Positions 25,811 to 38,900 of a DNA stretch of 64,000 bases are shown here, one piece after another (position 1 is the stretch's first letter; each line of letters starts with the position of its first letter). The translations under genes and the position numbers were made by a program. This DNA comes from Musa acuminata AAA Group. Taxonomy: Eukaryota > Streptophyta > Magnoliopsida > Zingiberales > Musaceae. The stretch spans positions 8,744,501 to 8,808,500 of the forward strand of contig NC_088340.1 of assembly GCF_036884655.1 (NCBI RefSeq). Reading direction: 5' to 3'. The notes below the pieces were generated by a model. That model was given only the letters and a program-made list of their open reading frames with translations. It made no database searches and was not told the DNA's origin.

Positions 25811-28800
25811 GTACATTTACTGCATTCAAGCAAAATTCATAAAAATAAAAAATTACTGAACATGTCAGACTTAAACTTTCTAATTTTACTTATTTAGTTT
25901 CATTGGTAAAGATAATTTCTATAAGTTGGCATGAATTATTTCATTCCCAGTACAATCTTTGCTTTTCACTTTCACCTTTTAAACATGGAGACTTCACAGA
26001 AATACAATATTTGTATTGCTTTTCACTCTCACCTTTGAAAGATGGAGAGTTCTTAGAAATGCATCCCGTATTTGTATCACGTACCTATAATTGTGTTAAT
26101 TCTTCATTGAAGTTATATATTTGCCAAATAATTACTGGAGTGTCTGATATTGGACGATGATGATTTCTTGAGAAATCATCATCATGAGCATCTGTAGCTC
26201 AACACAAACAATCTTATCTTTTGGAATCTAGTAAGTTATTGCTGGCAGTCGTATACTATGATATCACAGCCACATATGAGTCTGAAACTAATTAATGACA
26301 AACTGAAGAGATCAAGTGTGGTATAAGCTAGATCCAAGCATGGTTCTTTGCAGTCTTTTGGAGATCTTTGAACCGTCTCAAAAGCCTCTTGAATCCTGGA
26401 TTCGAGTTTCAGTTCATGCAGGCTGTTGCGCTGTGCTGGTACAATATTGGAATGGGGTTTTTGCCATGCTCAGCATGGCATGGAGCCCTTACGACCTTGT
26501 CGATCACGAGTACTGGAAAATCTTTTAGTTTAGATGTAAACTTTGCTAGACCTGATCCTTCAGTCATTGTTTATCTTGTATGTCGGTTTGGCAATCGAGC
26601 TCTTGTTCTTCATCTTATTATAAAAGCAGATGCAATATACTGCTATTGCCTAAGTTGTACTTCTGATATAGTGGTTATCCATACTAGTATGGTTGGCAAA
26701 ATAGATTTTGTTTGTCCATTTGGGTCATCCGAATCTCATATTAGGTCTAAACCAGTAATATGAAGATCGTATAAGATGGAGGGAGCCCTTTGATACTTGT
26801 CCTTATAACAGCTCTGTGTTATGATAACAGTACAATGTGTAGTTAGTTACCTGAAGGATCCCTATAGAATTCACCTCCTAGTTATTTCACCATACTTGGG
26901 GCTGTTAAATTACTACCTGAGAGACACATGATTAGATAGTTTTCAGGTATCGGCTCAAAGGAGGAAAATTTTCTTATAAGCCAGAGGAGGTGCTTCAATC
27001 TTCATAGTCTTTTTGAGCTTCATCTTATAATTCCCTATTTGAAGTCATAGGTTGGGGGAAATTGATGGTGTATGATAGATAGAAATTTGGACAACCTAAT
27101 TCCATGGTCAACTCAGGCCCAAAATGCTGGGCTGCTTGGCCCAGCTCCAGCTCAAGCACGATCACTTGCGTTGCATGCGACGCCTCGGTACACCCAAGGG
27201 GGAAGAGCTCAGTTGTCCGCCAGTGTGAAACTGGCCTACATTGAGAGCAGGGTTTCCTGCATTAAGCTCATCATTAGCTCATTATTAGCGTATCCTCCTA
27301 TAGAAAATAGATCAGCTACTCCATACTTCAAATCTCTTATCCGAATTAGGAGGACCAATCCGACATTTGTTCATGATCGAACAGTGTGTAGCAATCTAAG
27401 ATAGCACTAAAATAGCCTTCAATCATGCAATCAAACCCCAATCATGCTCTTATGATTGCCGAATCACTAGGTGGTGGAGATGTAGGAGCTGCCGGTAGGT
27501 CGAAGAAAGAGAGAGGGCCGGGAAGAACGAACCATGGATGGATTTTGGTGTGATCGACCCCCATGAACGCAGTTCCTACTGCTCTATATATTTAGATAAA
27601 AAAAGCCATGGGTCGGTGGATCATTGATTCCCTTTTGCATGTGGGAGTTGTTTATGGAGCAAGTTGGGGGGGGGAGGATGGTCCAGTAGCCGGGACAAAC
27701 CTTTCTCCGTGTAATGCGCCTCCCTAGCGTGCTCGCTTCTCGCCATTCTCGCGAGCAGACAAGCTTCCATGTCCGGCCACATAGTACGTACTTTGTATTG
27801 TAATGGTTGGAAAGTGGTTGTTATATACATGTATATTAAACAATAGAAAGTATCCCTTCCATTCCAAAGGATAAAGATTTAGTTCACTCATGCTGGCTTA
27901 ATGATTTCTTAGTAATGATTACAGCTCCAAAACCCAAACCTCTTCTTGCTCCAATCGCTACGTCAAATCTGACACCGCTGTTTCTCCTCCTGTTTGTACA
28001 AAGGACAGCTCAAGAATCTTTGTTTGGTTTCAGCATAATGTAGACGCAGGCTATCATCAAACACTTTTTGTGGTCACGGAGCCAATTGAGTTGGTGAAAC
28101 TGTAAGACTTCTGATTTCTTTCTTGCTGGTGTTCGTTTTCTTCTTACTGTTTCCGGAGCAGTATGCTATGGTTTGAACGGCAGGCACTTATCCACTGATT
28201 ATTTTATCAGATGTGCTGATGAATCCATGGCTTGGTGGGCAGAATAACCAAAACACATGGAGGGATTAAGTCACTGCAGTGTCTCTGGGGAACCCAAGCA
28301 CCTCGTTGTCTTGTCTTCCTTCCTCCGGTTGCAGCGTTCGTCAAGCTGCTGATACCTCGATGAAGATAAGTTAAAAGTTGGAGAAAGTTGTCATTGATGA
28401 GAGGGGCTTCGCCCAGCCGTGTGGGAGTCGGCAGCAGCTAGTGTGGCTTTGAATCAGTGACAGCAGCAGCTTGCATGTGCTGTAGGCTTGTAGCTCCTGA
28501 CTACCACACAACACAAGTAATAACAGCTTCTCCAAGACCTTTTGACTCCATGGAATCAGGTTTCCCGGCTTTCATGAATCAGGGGGCAGCTCCAAAACCA
28601 AGTGCTGCCTGTTCTACTGGACTCACAGTTCCTCACATGAAATTGCTTTTAGGAGCAGTGAAGGTTTCTGTTGCGGGAGCAGCCACTCCTGGCACCAGTT
28701 TGTCCCATTTTTATATGCCTAATATGCACTGGGGGGATTATTACAGATTCCAGGATGAATATTAATACAGTGAATATGTAAAAATCAGATGAATTCACTG

Positions 28801-30053
28801 ATGTTGATTTGGTGAAGTTGATTTATTTGATTGTTTGTAACTATTTTCTTTGGTGTATCTGTCTGTACCTAAAGCTCTAATTTGGTGATCGAGTATCAAA
28901 CTTTATCCGATACTAAAGATTTTCACTGCTGACAGCATCTTGTTCTTTCGGCCGCTCCATGTCACATGTGGCATTGTATCTTTTTTCCTGTCTCGGGTTA
29001 CCTTCCCGTAGTGATTTCTTTTCTTCCACTGTAGTCAGAGGAACTCTGTCACTGTTGTTTTTTTGGGAAGGGAGGAGTTTAGAGAGAGAGAGAAGCCCAT
29101 CACTGTCTCTTTTTGTTCTTGGGAAGAGAATGGGAGTTGTTCTCGCTCAGAACATATGTCTCACCTCCAACGAAGATAAGTCATGGGGTTCAGTGGCCAT
29201 CTCGTTCGTATACTTTGATGCATTCTTGATCTGAACGCGTCATGATGATACTTCGGCGGGAATCGCAACAAAAAAAGAATAAGAAGAAGAAGAAGAAGGG
29301 AAGAGAGAGTAGTGGGGATGATGCACAGCCACATGGGTGGGGAATCGAATGGAGGAGAAGGACTAATTGTTTATATCTATTGGTCCCGCCGGCGGAGCGA
29401 GAGCCTCTTCGCTGCTCCACCTACCTGCGTTTCTCCATCTCCATGGCGCGCGTACCTGAGAGCTGCACATGCCGCGTCTCCTCCGCCTTTTACATGCACA
29501 AGAACACAACACGCATCCTGCGTACGCCTTTTGTTGCATGTGTGGATTCTGTACTCGTCCCCTCTGATTTGTATGAGGCTTATCCTGACACCACGAGCCC
29601 CACCCTATCCGTCTCGTATCTACCATCAACTGTACACCATGGTGGGATTAACATGCAAGCTAGTGTTCTTGGAAGAGTGTCTTGTGTTCCACTGTAACTG
29701 TATGATTCAATATTATTCACCTTCTCCTTTTGGTCCCCGTGGTTTTGGATTTGTGACCTCTAAAGATTAATTTTTTATTACTTTTCACCATTATAATCTT
29801 GAGTTTTTTTATTAAAAAATTGACTAGAAAAGAATTTGATGGAGAGAAGATAATAGTTAGTGCCGATCACAGAGTCAAAGGGACAATGTTGACTTCTGTC
29901 ACATGTTACTGGGTAATTTATGGAGAGTCAATGACGGCTTAACTTGCCCTCCCTGTCTGCTTCTATCATTTACGAGACGCTTTCTTTATCCTTCCTCGCT
30001 GTTGCATGATGAGAATACTACAAAGGCTAAGGGCAATCTTTTGTCGTTCCGCT
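25811..30053. other. Intergenic DNA, no supported gene
   Basis: No family I know is encoded here on either strand. Open frames exist at 26368-26763 (131 codons), 27072-27404 (110), 28457-28765 (102) and 29242-29770 (overlapping frames), but none shows a domain, conserved motif or convincing splice structure. A purine-rich stretch lies at about 29265-29310. The remaining Brix exons of the RPF1 pseudogene were looked for and not found. The last few hundred bases should contain SAUR upstream elements. Confidence 0.35.
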
Positions 30054-30059
30054 TATAAA
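30054..30059 (+). promoter_or_regulatory. TATA box of the 30.2 kb SAUR gene
   Basis: TATAAA in the context GCTTATAAAGGCC, 117 bases before the first ATG. It is followed by a CT-rich leader, which is typical spacing for a plant core promoter. Confidence 0.65.
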
Positions 30060-30175
30060 GGCCCCCCCCGGTCTTCCCCACTTGCTTCTCTCCCTCCCTC
30101 GCTTCTAGCATCACCTGCAAAGCGTGAGAGAGAGAAGAGCGCAGAAGAAGAAGGGAAAGCAAGAAGCAGGGAGAG

Positions 30176-30694
30176 ATGGGAGGTGTAGGAGGAGGAGGTA
30201 TGGGGAAATGCAGCAAGATCCGGCACATAGTTCGGCTGCGGCAGATGCTGCGGCGGTGGAGGCTGAGGGCGGCGGCGCTGTCGTCGTTGAGGAGGGGCGG
30301 GGGGGCGGGGGCGGCACCGGACGTGCCGGCGGGGCACGTGGCGGTGTGCGTGGGGAGCAGCTCCCGGCGGTTCGTGGTGCGGGCGTCGCACCTCAACCAC
30401 CCTGTCTTCCGACAGCTGCTCCGCCAGGCCGAGGAGGAATACGGCTTTCCTTCCAGCCCCGGCCCCGTCTCCCTCCCCTGCGACGAGTCCCTCTTCGAGG
30501 ACATCCTCCGCCTCATCTCTTCCTCTCCCACGAGGTTCGCCAACTACACTCTGGACGACCTCATAAACCTCTCCCACAACATCCCTTCGTCGTCCTCCTC
30601 CTGTTGCTGCGACGTCGGACGGTGGCTGCACGCTCCCGATTCGCTGCCGCTTCTCCACGGCCACCACCGCCTCGCCGAGAAGCCCGTCTGGTGA
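30176..30694 (+). CDS. SAUR family auxin-responsive protein
   Basis: A single GC-rich exon of 172 codons. A basic amphipathic N-terminus (KIRHIVRLRQMLRRWRLRA) is followed by the SAUR core at about residues 48-115: DVPAGHVAVCVG, RRFVVRASHLNHPVFRQLL, RQAEEEYGF, VSLPCDESLFEDILRLISSS. SAURs bind and inhibit PP2C.D phosphatases, which raises plasma-membrane H+-ATPase activity and cell expansion. Some longer members with a basic N-terminus have other roles. The C-terminal extension (about 55 residues, with runs of Ser and Cys) is longer than in small SAURs. The second Met (residue 9, MGKCSKIRH) is an equally plausible start; the first was kept because it is in frame and well placed behind a TATA box. 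No intron, as usual for the family. Confidence 0.9.
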   Translation: MGGVGGGGMGKCSKIRHIVRLRQMLRRWRLRAAALSSLRRGGGAGAAPDVPAGHVAVCVGSSSRRFVVRASHLNHPVFRQLLRQAEEEYGFPSSPGPVSLPCDESLFEDILRLISSSPTRFANYTLDDLINLSHNIPSSSSSCCCDVGRWLHAPDSLPLLHGHHRLAEKPVW

Positions 30695-33600
30695 CCGACT
30701 GCACAGCGTGTAGTGTGCAGTGTGCAGGAGGAGGAGGAGGAGGTGGAAAGCTTCCCATCTCCCTGAACGAGAAATAAAACTCAATTCATTGTTGTCAGTT
30801 GAATCATTCTACGCCATTTTTGTGTGTAATACGAGTGAGATCATTGCAATGATCAAAAGGAGAGATGGCGACGAAGCGGCTCAGCCGAGTCATCCCGAAT
30901 CGGATCACGCACTGCATGCATGCAGAGCATCCATCGACACCAAGGCCGAGTCTTTTCTTCCTTTTTCATTTCTTCTCACACAACTCATCAGAAGGATGTC
31001 AGCATTCTTCATTCTTCGTTCTCTCTCTGTCATGTAAATAGTATTGTGATTAATTAATCGTCACCTTGGCATTCAATAGCAACAACTCTTCCTTTTTCGT
31101 CTTCCCCTCCCTCTTTATGGATGTGCTGCTTTCGCTGTTCCTGCTTTCCGATTAAAGTCGTATCATATTAAGGATTGATGGTGGGGTGGGCTCACATCAC
31201 ATGGCTTGCGTTTGATTCGGGCGTACGTCCTTCTCACCCCAATCTCACATGCAAAGACGGTAGGATGCTTGTACGTATCATTAATATATTCATGTCCATA
31301 ATCTCCAAAGTGACTGATGATAATACCAAATATATCTTTTAGAAATTCTCTTAACAACCATAGTGTCTTTATTCATCATTAATCAATTCATCGAGATTTG
31401 TAAACTATGATATAATTTCATCTTGGTAAAAATAATTAATATACATGCTCATGATTTGCTAATCTCGACGGCAGGCCTCACTCTGATGCCGATGTTGGAA
31501 GAGACATGCATAGACAGTTGTGTGGATGGAGGGTTGAGGGAGGACATCCTCTCTATAACACCTTCAGAAATAGATCTTATTTGTACATGTTGATGGGACT
31601 CCCAAACATTTGAAGGCCCGCCATCTGGTGGGGTCGATCTTGGCAAAGACAACTCGTATGGTTACTATATTGTACCTACCATGAGGGTGTGATCTCCTAA
31701 ATCGAAAATTATTGCTTGGATTGGGTTCATGATCGTCTCACGTTCATAGAAGACTCCATTATTGCTGCCATACGTACACATATTACTCCAAACTTGCATA
31801 GCCAATATCCAATATCATGCGCCTGCCATCCATGGATATGAACTTTTGGGATAGAAATCATTTCCCTTTGTTTCTGGCTTTATGTAACTTTGCACTTTCT
31901 CTTTTTCTGTCGGAGGAAGGAATCCAGAGACAGTTGGATGCAACATCACATTATCAAGTGGTAGCTCATTAAACAATGATTCTAAATATTAAGGAAATGT
32001 ATCAAACTGGTATCTCACATTATTTGTCGTGATCATTTTTTCTCACCGTGGTTTAATATATTTTTGTCTATACTAAAGGAAATTGAATCCTTCAACTTAT
32101 AAGCTCAAACTATAAGTTTCAATCGTTTGTACGCTACTCTCGAAGAATACAAGTTAATTTACTATCGAAGAATTCTTTAAATAGCTCAAATCGACCACTA
32201 ATAATCATCATATGGGTATTTAGTTTCGATTTCAAATTTTATATAACCAAAATCGTCGGAATCAGTAACAATCTATTTAAAGTAGTACTGATGTTCCGAG
32301 TGCAGTGGTGTTGCCCGTCCCCACACGGTTCGGACTTGGGAGCTCCGCTCCGCCTGCGCTGCTGCTGGAGGCGGCCACTGATTGGTCCTCGGGCTCTCAT
32401 CGATAAGATTCATGGGGGCTCGCCGCCAGCTAAGTGTGGGACCATGAGATCAAACGAATCGAGTAGCAGCAGCGGCACTCTCAAATCGGCGTCCTGTGAC
32501 TCGAATTGACTTGGCATACCCGTCTCTCCTCGATTATTATCGTGCCATTTCTTCCACAAGCGAGACAGATGAATACAACATTTCCCTCGCACCCAAAATC
32601 CTAAATTGTTCAGATTATACGCGTCGACATCGATATTATGTAGTCCACACGGGACCATCCACGGAAGGAAGGAATGCCGGCAGACATGATATTTTGTATT
32701 GGATACCGTGCGCCAACTCTTTGGCTTTACCACGCAGGATGATGAAGTACACACAATCTGATGGGAATGTTCTCGTGTGAATGATTGTGTGCTGTTGTTT
32801 TACATCCAATATGTTATCGTAACCATCTTAAAGACCTTTTAATTAGCGTTTTTTTTTTTTTTTGGTTGAAAATTACCGACTCTGAGATGCACGCATTCTC
32901 GAGCGGGAGAGAAAGAGGAGAGGGGAGGCGAAGCGATGAACATATGATTGGGCCACTCGAACGAAAGGGTCTTCGGAGGAACATGTCATGTGCATGTCCG
33001 GGACGATATACCAGCGGCGGTTGATCAAAGGACAGTATACAGCAAGCACAACCCAACACCGTGCACAGTTCCTCTTATCTTCCCTGTGAATGATTACGTT
33101 CACAAGGATTACGTTCCTCTCATCGTCCTTGGCATCGATTACGCATGCACCTTGTGAATGATTACGTTCTCGCATCTTCCTGTACGTACTGTTACTTGCA
33201 GGGCTTTGGTACCATTCATTCACCTGTGGGTAGCTCAGACAAACCTGGGACTTTTGTCTTGGCGTTCTGATTCCCGAGTCCTTTGCTCTTTCGGTTTGGA
33301 TTATGTACCTTCGTAATAACAATAACAACAAGATTTTGTGAATGATTGAAGACGTGTTATACTTCTTTCCTTCGATCGACATATATATTTTGCCTTTGAC
33401 CAAAACATATTCATCCGTTTTTTTCCTTCTTAATTCCAGCGCTTTGATTGCTCGAGTTGGTGGCTCGTTCTAATCAGAATTATTATTGTTGTCTCGAACA
33501 AAGACCCAGCTGCATATATATCTATCTCATCACATGAATGGACCTCGGAAAGAAGTGATCATATGGAGGGAGGTTTGATCCACAAACGCATGGTTCAGTG

Positions 33601-35076
33601 CGAGGAAAGTGACTGAAGCCACTAACTCACTGTTGATAGAAACAGAAGATGAGCCACCGGGGGGAATCATTCATCTCCTCCGGCACAAAAGCGGAGTGAT
33701 CTGAGGTTTGCTGTGTCTCATCCCTGTGACGTATAACGACGGAGCTATGATGATGAGAGGACAAGTTTTAGGATAGAATAGACTTGGGAGATCATTATTT
33801 TATTTTATTTGACACCCTAATACATCAAAGCTGAGCTGGCAGATTGGATGAAAATATCACAATAATTTTAAAAAGGAAAAAAAATAAAATTGTTTTGATT
33901 AATTAAATAAAACTTGAATTAACTGAGGATATGTATGTATTTGTTGTATATTCATTTATATATACCATGTGAGAGATCATGTAGAAGCTTAAGTGGATAG
34001 GTTTTAGAGTCTAAATAGTGAAGACAGTGGCTTGAAAGGGGCTCATCAGGAGGCATGTCATGTGCATGTCCGGATGCATGAAAATATTATCGACTTGACG
34101 TGCACATATTGCCGAATGATGCTCATGAAAATATTATCATGGGATCATGAGGGTGTACGGATGCATGTCCATGGTACACCACCGATCAACTTATTTGGGG
34201 TGGAAGATGTCAATTAGTTTAATCATAAACATTTTGACATTGATGATAAGATTTTCCTATTAAATCATCTATTTATCTTTTGTCTATATTTATTATTCCA
34301 AGTTGCCATCTCTTCTGTATTTATTTTATAGATTGAAGCCTGAGATTAAGGATATTTTTGTCATCACATTGACTTCCGCATAAGAGTAAAGTAAGTATTC
34401 CATCTTAGTCGTTTACTCTTCGTAAAATAAATAAATATATAATAATTTATTAAATCTAAAATTCACTTGAAAATAGTAACTAAATAGAATTATAGTGGTG
34501 CAACGCTAATGAGTTGAGTTGGGTGCCTACAGCCCATTGCTCTGTACTTGAAGATGCACTTCCAAGAATCTCTCTCATATGGGCAATGGGATTTTTGTTC
34601 ATGTGCTTACCTCATCATGTACTTTATGTAATGAATGACCAACAAATAAATCAACTTAAGAATTAGAAACCGACGTGTATGCAGTATTCTTTTTGTTCTT
34701 GGTGAGCTTAATCTCCTCAAATGTGTTCTTATAATTCTCAAATGTATTCTTTTGTTTTAAGAATGAAAAATTCTTAATTAACCGACGCAATGAACAGATA
34801 GATCATCATCTTTTATGTCACCCAAGTCCATATTAATTTTTGTTTCGATGATCTATTTATTACTTCTCTTCGCCTGCAAGCGTTAGGTTTTGATCTTCGA
34901 TCCCACGGAAAGTCGATTAGCAGTAGTTGGAGGATCCATGAAATGTTATGTCAACGGAGGAGCAGTTTCCTCCTCAATAAATTATATGACTTACAATTAG
35001 AGGTAGGTAATATACACACACCGATGGATTTGACGTCCGGTCGAAACAAAGAAGAAAGAAGCATGAGAGACGGGTT
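30695..35076. other. Intergenic DNA between two SAUR genes
   Basis: The first few hundred bases are likely 3' UTR of the upstream SAUR. The rest is mixed to AT-rich with no supported gene on either strand. A minus-strand frame of 176 codons at 32873-33403 has no recognisable domain and overlaps plus-strand frames of similar quality. Two diverged copies of a short CATG-rich element are described separately. Confidence 0.35.
32961..34073. repeat. Two copies of a CATG-rich 40-bp element
   Basis: The 20-mer CATGTCATGTGCATGTCCGG occurs at 32982-33001 and again at about 34054-34073. Weaker similarity extends roughly 20-25 bases upstream of both (GAAAGGG, then AGGAG/AGGA). The core is made of overlapping CATG and RY-like words. 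No function is assigned. Confidence 0.6.
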
Positions 35077-35385
35077 TCATCTGAGCGAGGAGGTGAGGGA
35101 GCGGAAGGCCACCTCGTCGCAGGGGATGGTGAGGCCCATGTGGTGCTTGAAGCCGAACTCCTCCTCGGACTGGCGGAGGAGGCTCTGGAACTCGGGGTGG
35201 TCCAGGTAGGAGATGGGCACGATGTACCGGCTCCGGTTCTTGCCGACGTACACCACGAAGTGGCCCCTGGGCACGTCCACCGGCGGACCTTCCTCCTTCT
35301 CCTCCCTCCCCAAGCTCGAGCACCGCTTCAGTATTTGCTTCAGCACCGCTGTCTGAGCCAGCTTGTTCTGCTTCTTCACTGCCAT
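35077..35385 (-). CDS. SAUR family protein, SAUR50-like
   Basis: A single exon of 102 codons on the minus strand, the normal size of small SAURs. The SAUR core fills residues about 36-97: [59 protein letters not shown]. The N-terminus ([26 protein letters not shown]) is basic and typical of the SAUR50 subgroup. The likely role is auxin- or light-responsive control of cell expansion through PP2C.D inhibition. A TATA-like box (CATAAATA on the minus strand) lies about 106 bases upstream. A long GA/CT tract sits 500 bases upstream. It is one of three SAUR loci within 10 kb. Confidence 0.93.
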   Translation of the reverse strand: MAVKKQNKLAQTAVLKQILKRCSSLGREEKEEGPPVDVPRGHFVVYVGKNRSRYIVPISYLDHPEFQSLLRQSEEEFGFKHHMGLTIPCDEVAFRSLTSSLR

Positions 35386-35490
35386 TCTTTTGCTCCTTTC
35401 CTTTCCGTTTCAAGAGATGATCAGAAGAAGAAGAACAAGGAGAGGAAGTGCGACTGAGTTGTGGGGAGAGAGGCGGTGGTGTGGGGGTGC

Positions 35491-35498
35491 TATTTATG
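35491..35498 (-). promoter_or_regulatory. Probable TATA box of the 35.4 kb SAUR gene
   Basis: CATAAATA on the minus strand in an otherwise GC-rich stretch, about 106 bases upstream of the start codon. The isolated AT block in GC-rich promoter DNA supports the call. Confidence 0.5.
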
Positions 35499-35884
35499 CC
35501 AGTGGCAAGGCGGGGTGTGCGAGGTGAGAGGGACGGACAGGGGCATGTGGAGAGGTGGGGGTGAGAAGGGCAAGGACACAGAGGACGGGGAAGAGGGGTG
35601 TTGGGTAGTTGTGGCCATGAGGAAGGACATGCGGGGCCGTGCAGCCCCGTGCCTCTGCTGACCTCGCCATCGACAGCCATGGCCCCTCCCTTCACTGTAA
35701 AGCCACAAGCAAAGAATGACCTCCTCTCCTTTTCCTGTAACCTCGCCTCTGTTACCCCATGACCGAGGGTGGATTCTCCTGTCACTGCAGTCCAGTGAAG
35801 GTTTTGTATCCCTGCTGAATTGCTCAGCCAATAATTCACTCCACAAACACCATGTTCGAGATTCCTGCTCTTTCGACGCACATT

Positions 35885-35886
<2 letters not shown>

Positions 35887-35922
<36 letters not shown>
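35887..35922. repeat. (GA)n microsatellite
   Basis: About 18 uninterrupted GA units, some 500 bases upstream of the minus-strand SAUR gene. GA/CT tracts in this position can bind BPC/GAGA-type factors in plants; whether this one does is not visible. Confidence 0.9.
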
Positions 35923-35923
<1 letters not shown>

Positions 35924-38900
35924 AGAAGCTGGAAAGAATTGCGTTTGAGCTTACAACTTCGTTCTGACAATGAACCTACAATGATGGAACAATGGTCAAA
36001 AGGCTCTTTGATAAAGAGTGGCTGTCGACTTACCGGAAGGGACATCTCTCGAGCACCATCACACGCATCGGCTAGTGGTCATGCTTTTCTATACCTTTCT
36101 TCCATTCCACGGATCTCTCTGCCTTTGACCAGGTGCTATGACTTCATCAATCTGTTGCTAGGCCGAGGCGTTTTCCAAGTTCCAAGGGGCAGTCGGACAT
36201 TTAATTCAATTCCCAATATAAAACTAAGACCTCTTCCTCTACAAGCTTCGTAAGAGCAAGTTCTGCACGGGAGTCAGGAATTAGATTGAGACAGCTTCAT
36301 TCGTTTAGGAAAGGTAGGGTGAACCGTACAGGGCAGTACTGCCATGGCGCCATTGGTGTCATCATGGTCATTGCAGAAGCCATGTGGTGTCTTCCCCCAC
36401 TGTCTTCCTTGATATATATATATATATATCACCCTAGAATGCTCTTTAGTAGCCAGACTAATCTGCCATGCTTTATGCCAGATGAGGAACACTTGGAGAC
36501 TCCTCCCCCCTCACCTGGCTTGCACCATCCTCAAGCTCTTCTTTATCCCCAGTGCCAACACACTTCTGATACAAAATCATATAAGCAGTACAATCATTCT
36601 TTCCTTGATTAGTAGATCAAACAAGAACTGGTGGATCAATCTTGAAGGGACAAGGAAGGAAGCAGAGAATTAGAGTACAGCTGCGGCTGGCCAGCTAGAA
36701 GTGGACCATCTGCCAAAACCTCTAGTACAGTCATTCTTTGGTTTATAAGTTCATGATCTTCCTCCTGTAGCATCAGACAAGAAATGGTATCAGGAATGAT
36801 TGATTGCCCACAGACAGAATGAAGCAGAGAAATAGAGTGCTGCTGTTAGCCAGCTAGAAGTGGACCATCTGCCAAAAATATGTAATAGGACCAATTCTAG
36901 TCCAGTAATTAAACCAGTTGATGCAAAATAAATAAAAAAGGGTGATACTATACAAGAGAAATCAGGATCTGCCATTTCTGGAGCTGCTGAGTAAACTTCC
37001 CAATTATTGATGCCTGTTGTCCAACGGATGGTGGTCGATCTGCAAGCCTTCTTTCTCTTCTCTGAGCCGCATCTTTTTGGTAACTCAGTTTGCAAGCATG
37101 TTAAAGTGATAAAGTGGCTTTTAACTTCAATCACTATCAAATCTGTGCCATAGTGATACGACTTATGGGTGTTTCAATGCTGTACATTGGCCAAGAAAGT
37201 GACTCGTTGCTGTAATGAATACCGCATGCTAGCTAATGTTGTTTCCCTTTATTAGAAGAACACACAAGATAGAAAGAAGATCTTTCTTTCCAGTTAAGCT
37301 GTCCTTTCCTAGTCTGATGTCCATTCAATCAACATCAAGAGCGACTAGATATGAATTCAAGATCTGTTGCAGAACTCTATTAACTTGCATCCCAACTCCC
37401 TTGATCATGAGTAAATGTGTTTGCAGAAAAATTCACCTTCTGAATCAGAGCCAAGCATCTGTTTTCTGAGCATTAGCATGGTTGTCATCATTTTATCATC
37501 TACATAAACTTTTAAAAGCTGTTGCAAAACCAAGATTTTAATCGAACAAAAGATTTTGCTGTAAGAATTTACATACATATCCGACTATAGAAACCAAAAG
37601 TAAGAACTACGATCTGCTTTTTCCATCAAAATTCTATGAACTAGGAGGGTGCTAAGTGGTGCACCTGTGGACGTATTGTGTTCATCCGAAAGAAAGGTTG
37701 ATGCACTGGAGGCCAGTAAGCAACAAAGATGGAGATAACAGGAAGAGGGAGATACAGAATCAGTCACCGATGGAATGCAGTTAACAGGAGAACGATGAAT
37801 TGGAAATGCGTCAGGTAACTGTGATGATGGCGACCACACAGTCGTGTATTGCACGAGCGCCATGTTACTCTTGCCCCTAGTTTTTGTACGTAGGTACAAA
37901 AGATGGTCCCAAAGAGATCATAGCAATCCGACTTCTCTCTGTTTTATCCTGTCAAGAAGTGGCAATCTCATATTGAAAGTCATCAATCTTTTTTCGGTAT
38001 GGCTTAAGCTTCTCGAAGACCCATAACAACAAGTGCTATTTTTACTGGGAGGTAAACAATGAAAAGAAGCAATATAACTTCGTCACAGTTTTATCCACCT
38101 CGAATGCACAGTTTCTATCAAAAATATCATCACCAGAAAGGATGATGGATCTGGATTTATTGTGTCCAACAAGAAGATGAGAAGAAAATATGACTTGTCT
38201 GCATCATAAAATAAGTCCCATTCACAGGTACAGGAGCACATTTCACATCTTTTCCTTTCTCCTGTTACAGATGACATACTGTCCTATTCTGTCTTGCTGT
38301 AACTAAAGGATCACCCTAGCAAACGATTAAAGACTGGAGGATTAAGATAGTTCCATAGAGATAGATACATGCCAATTTGATGGTATACAATTCAAAAATC
38401 TCAAGAGTTATGGAAATGGAAGATATATATAAAAAAAAATTAAAGAAAAAGAAATTTCAGAGAACTAAGAGTAGCAGATGGTGAATTGCAGACTATCTGC
38501 AGAGGAGATGTTTCATTATTTGGTATCAGAACTCTGGAAAAATAGGGCAAGACAAGCATTGATGTCTTGAATGGCAAAAAGTGTTGCATGCTGTAGTTAG
38601 TATCAGCTTACCGTCAGTCGCAGTATAGCATGTAACAAGCACTAGTGTGATTTAGTTACCATATGCCATCATCACCTTTAGCCATGTAGAAATTAATTCT
38701 ATGGTTTTACATCTAATAACATTTGAGTTTATGGTTTTTTTTTTTCTCTGTGGTGGCCGAGGAGTCAGCATGGCTTGGTCCGCAGGTCAATGTACGGGTC
38801 GTGCAGCATTCGAAGGCGTGTCTCTTGGTCGATCGGAGGTCCATCCGATCGGAGGTCCCTTGTGCTGAATCTGCTGGGGTATATCCGATGTGACGACTGG

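Noticed and set aside
28457..28765. 102-codon plus-strand frame
   Set aside because: No recognisable domain or splice context. It could be a chance frame, so it is mentioned only in the interval description.
30053..30784. Long open frames on the minus strand and in other frames over the SAUR gene
   Set aside because: They are antisense or frame shadows of the GC-rich SAUR exon, low in complexity and without domains.
32873..33403. 176-codon minus-strand open frame
   Set aside because: No domain, no family-like segment, and overlapping plus-strand frames of similar quality.
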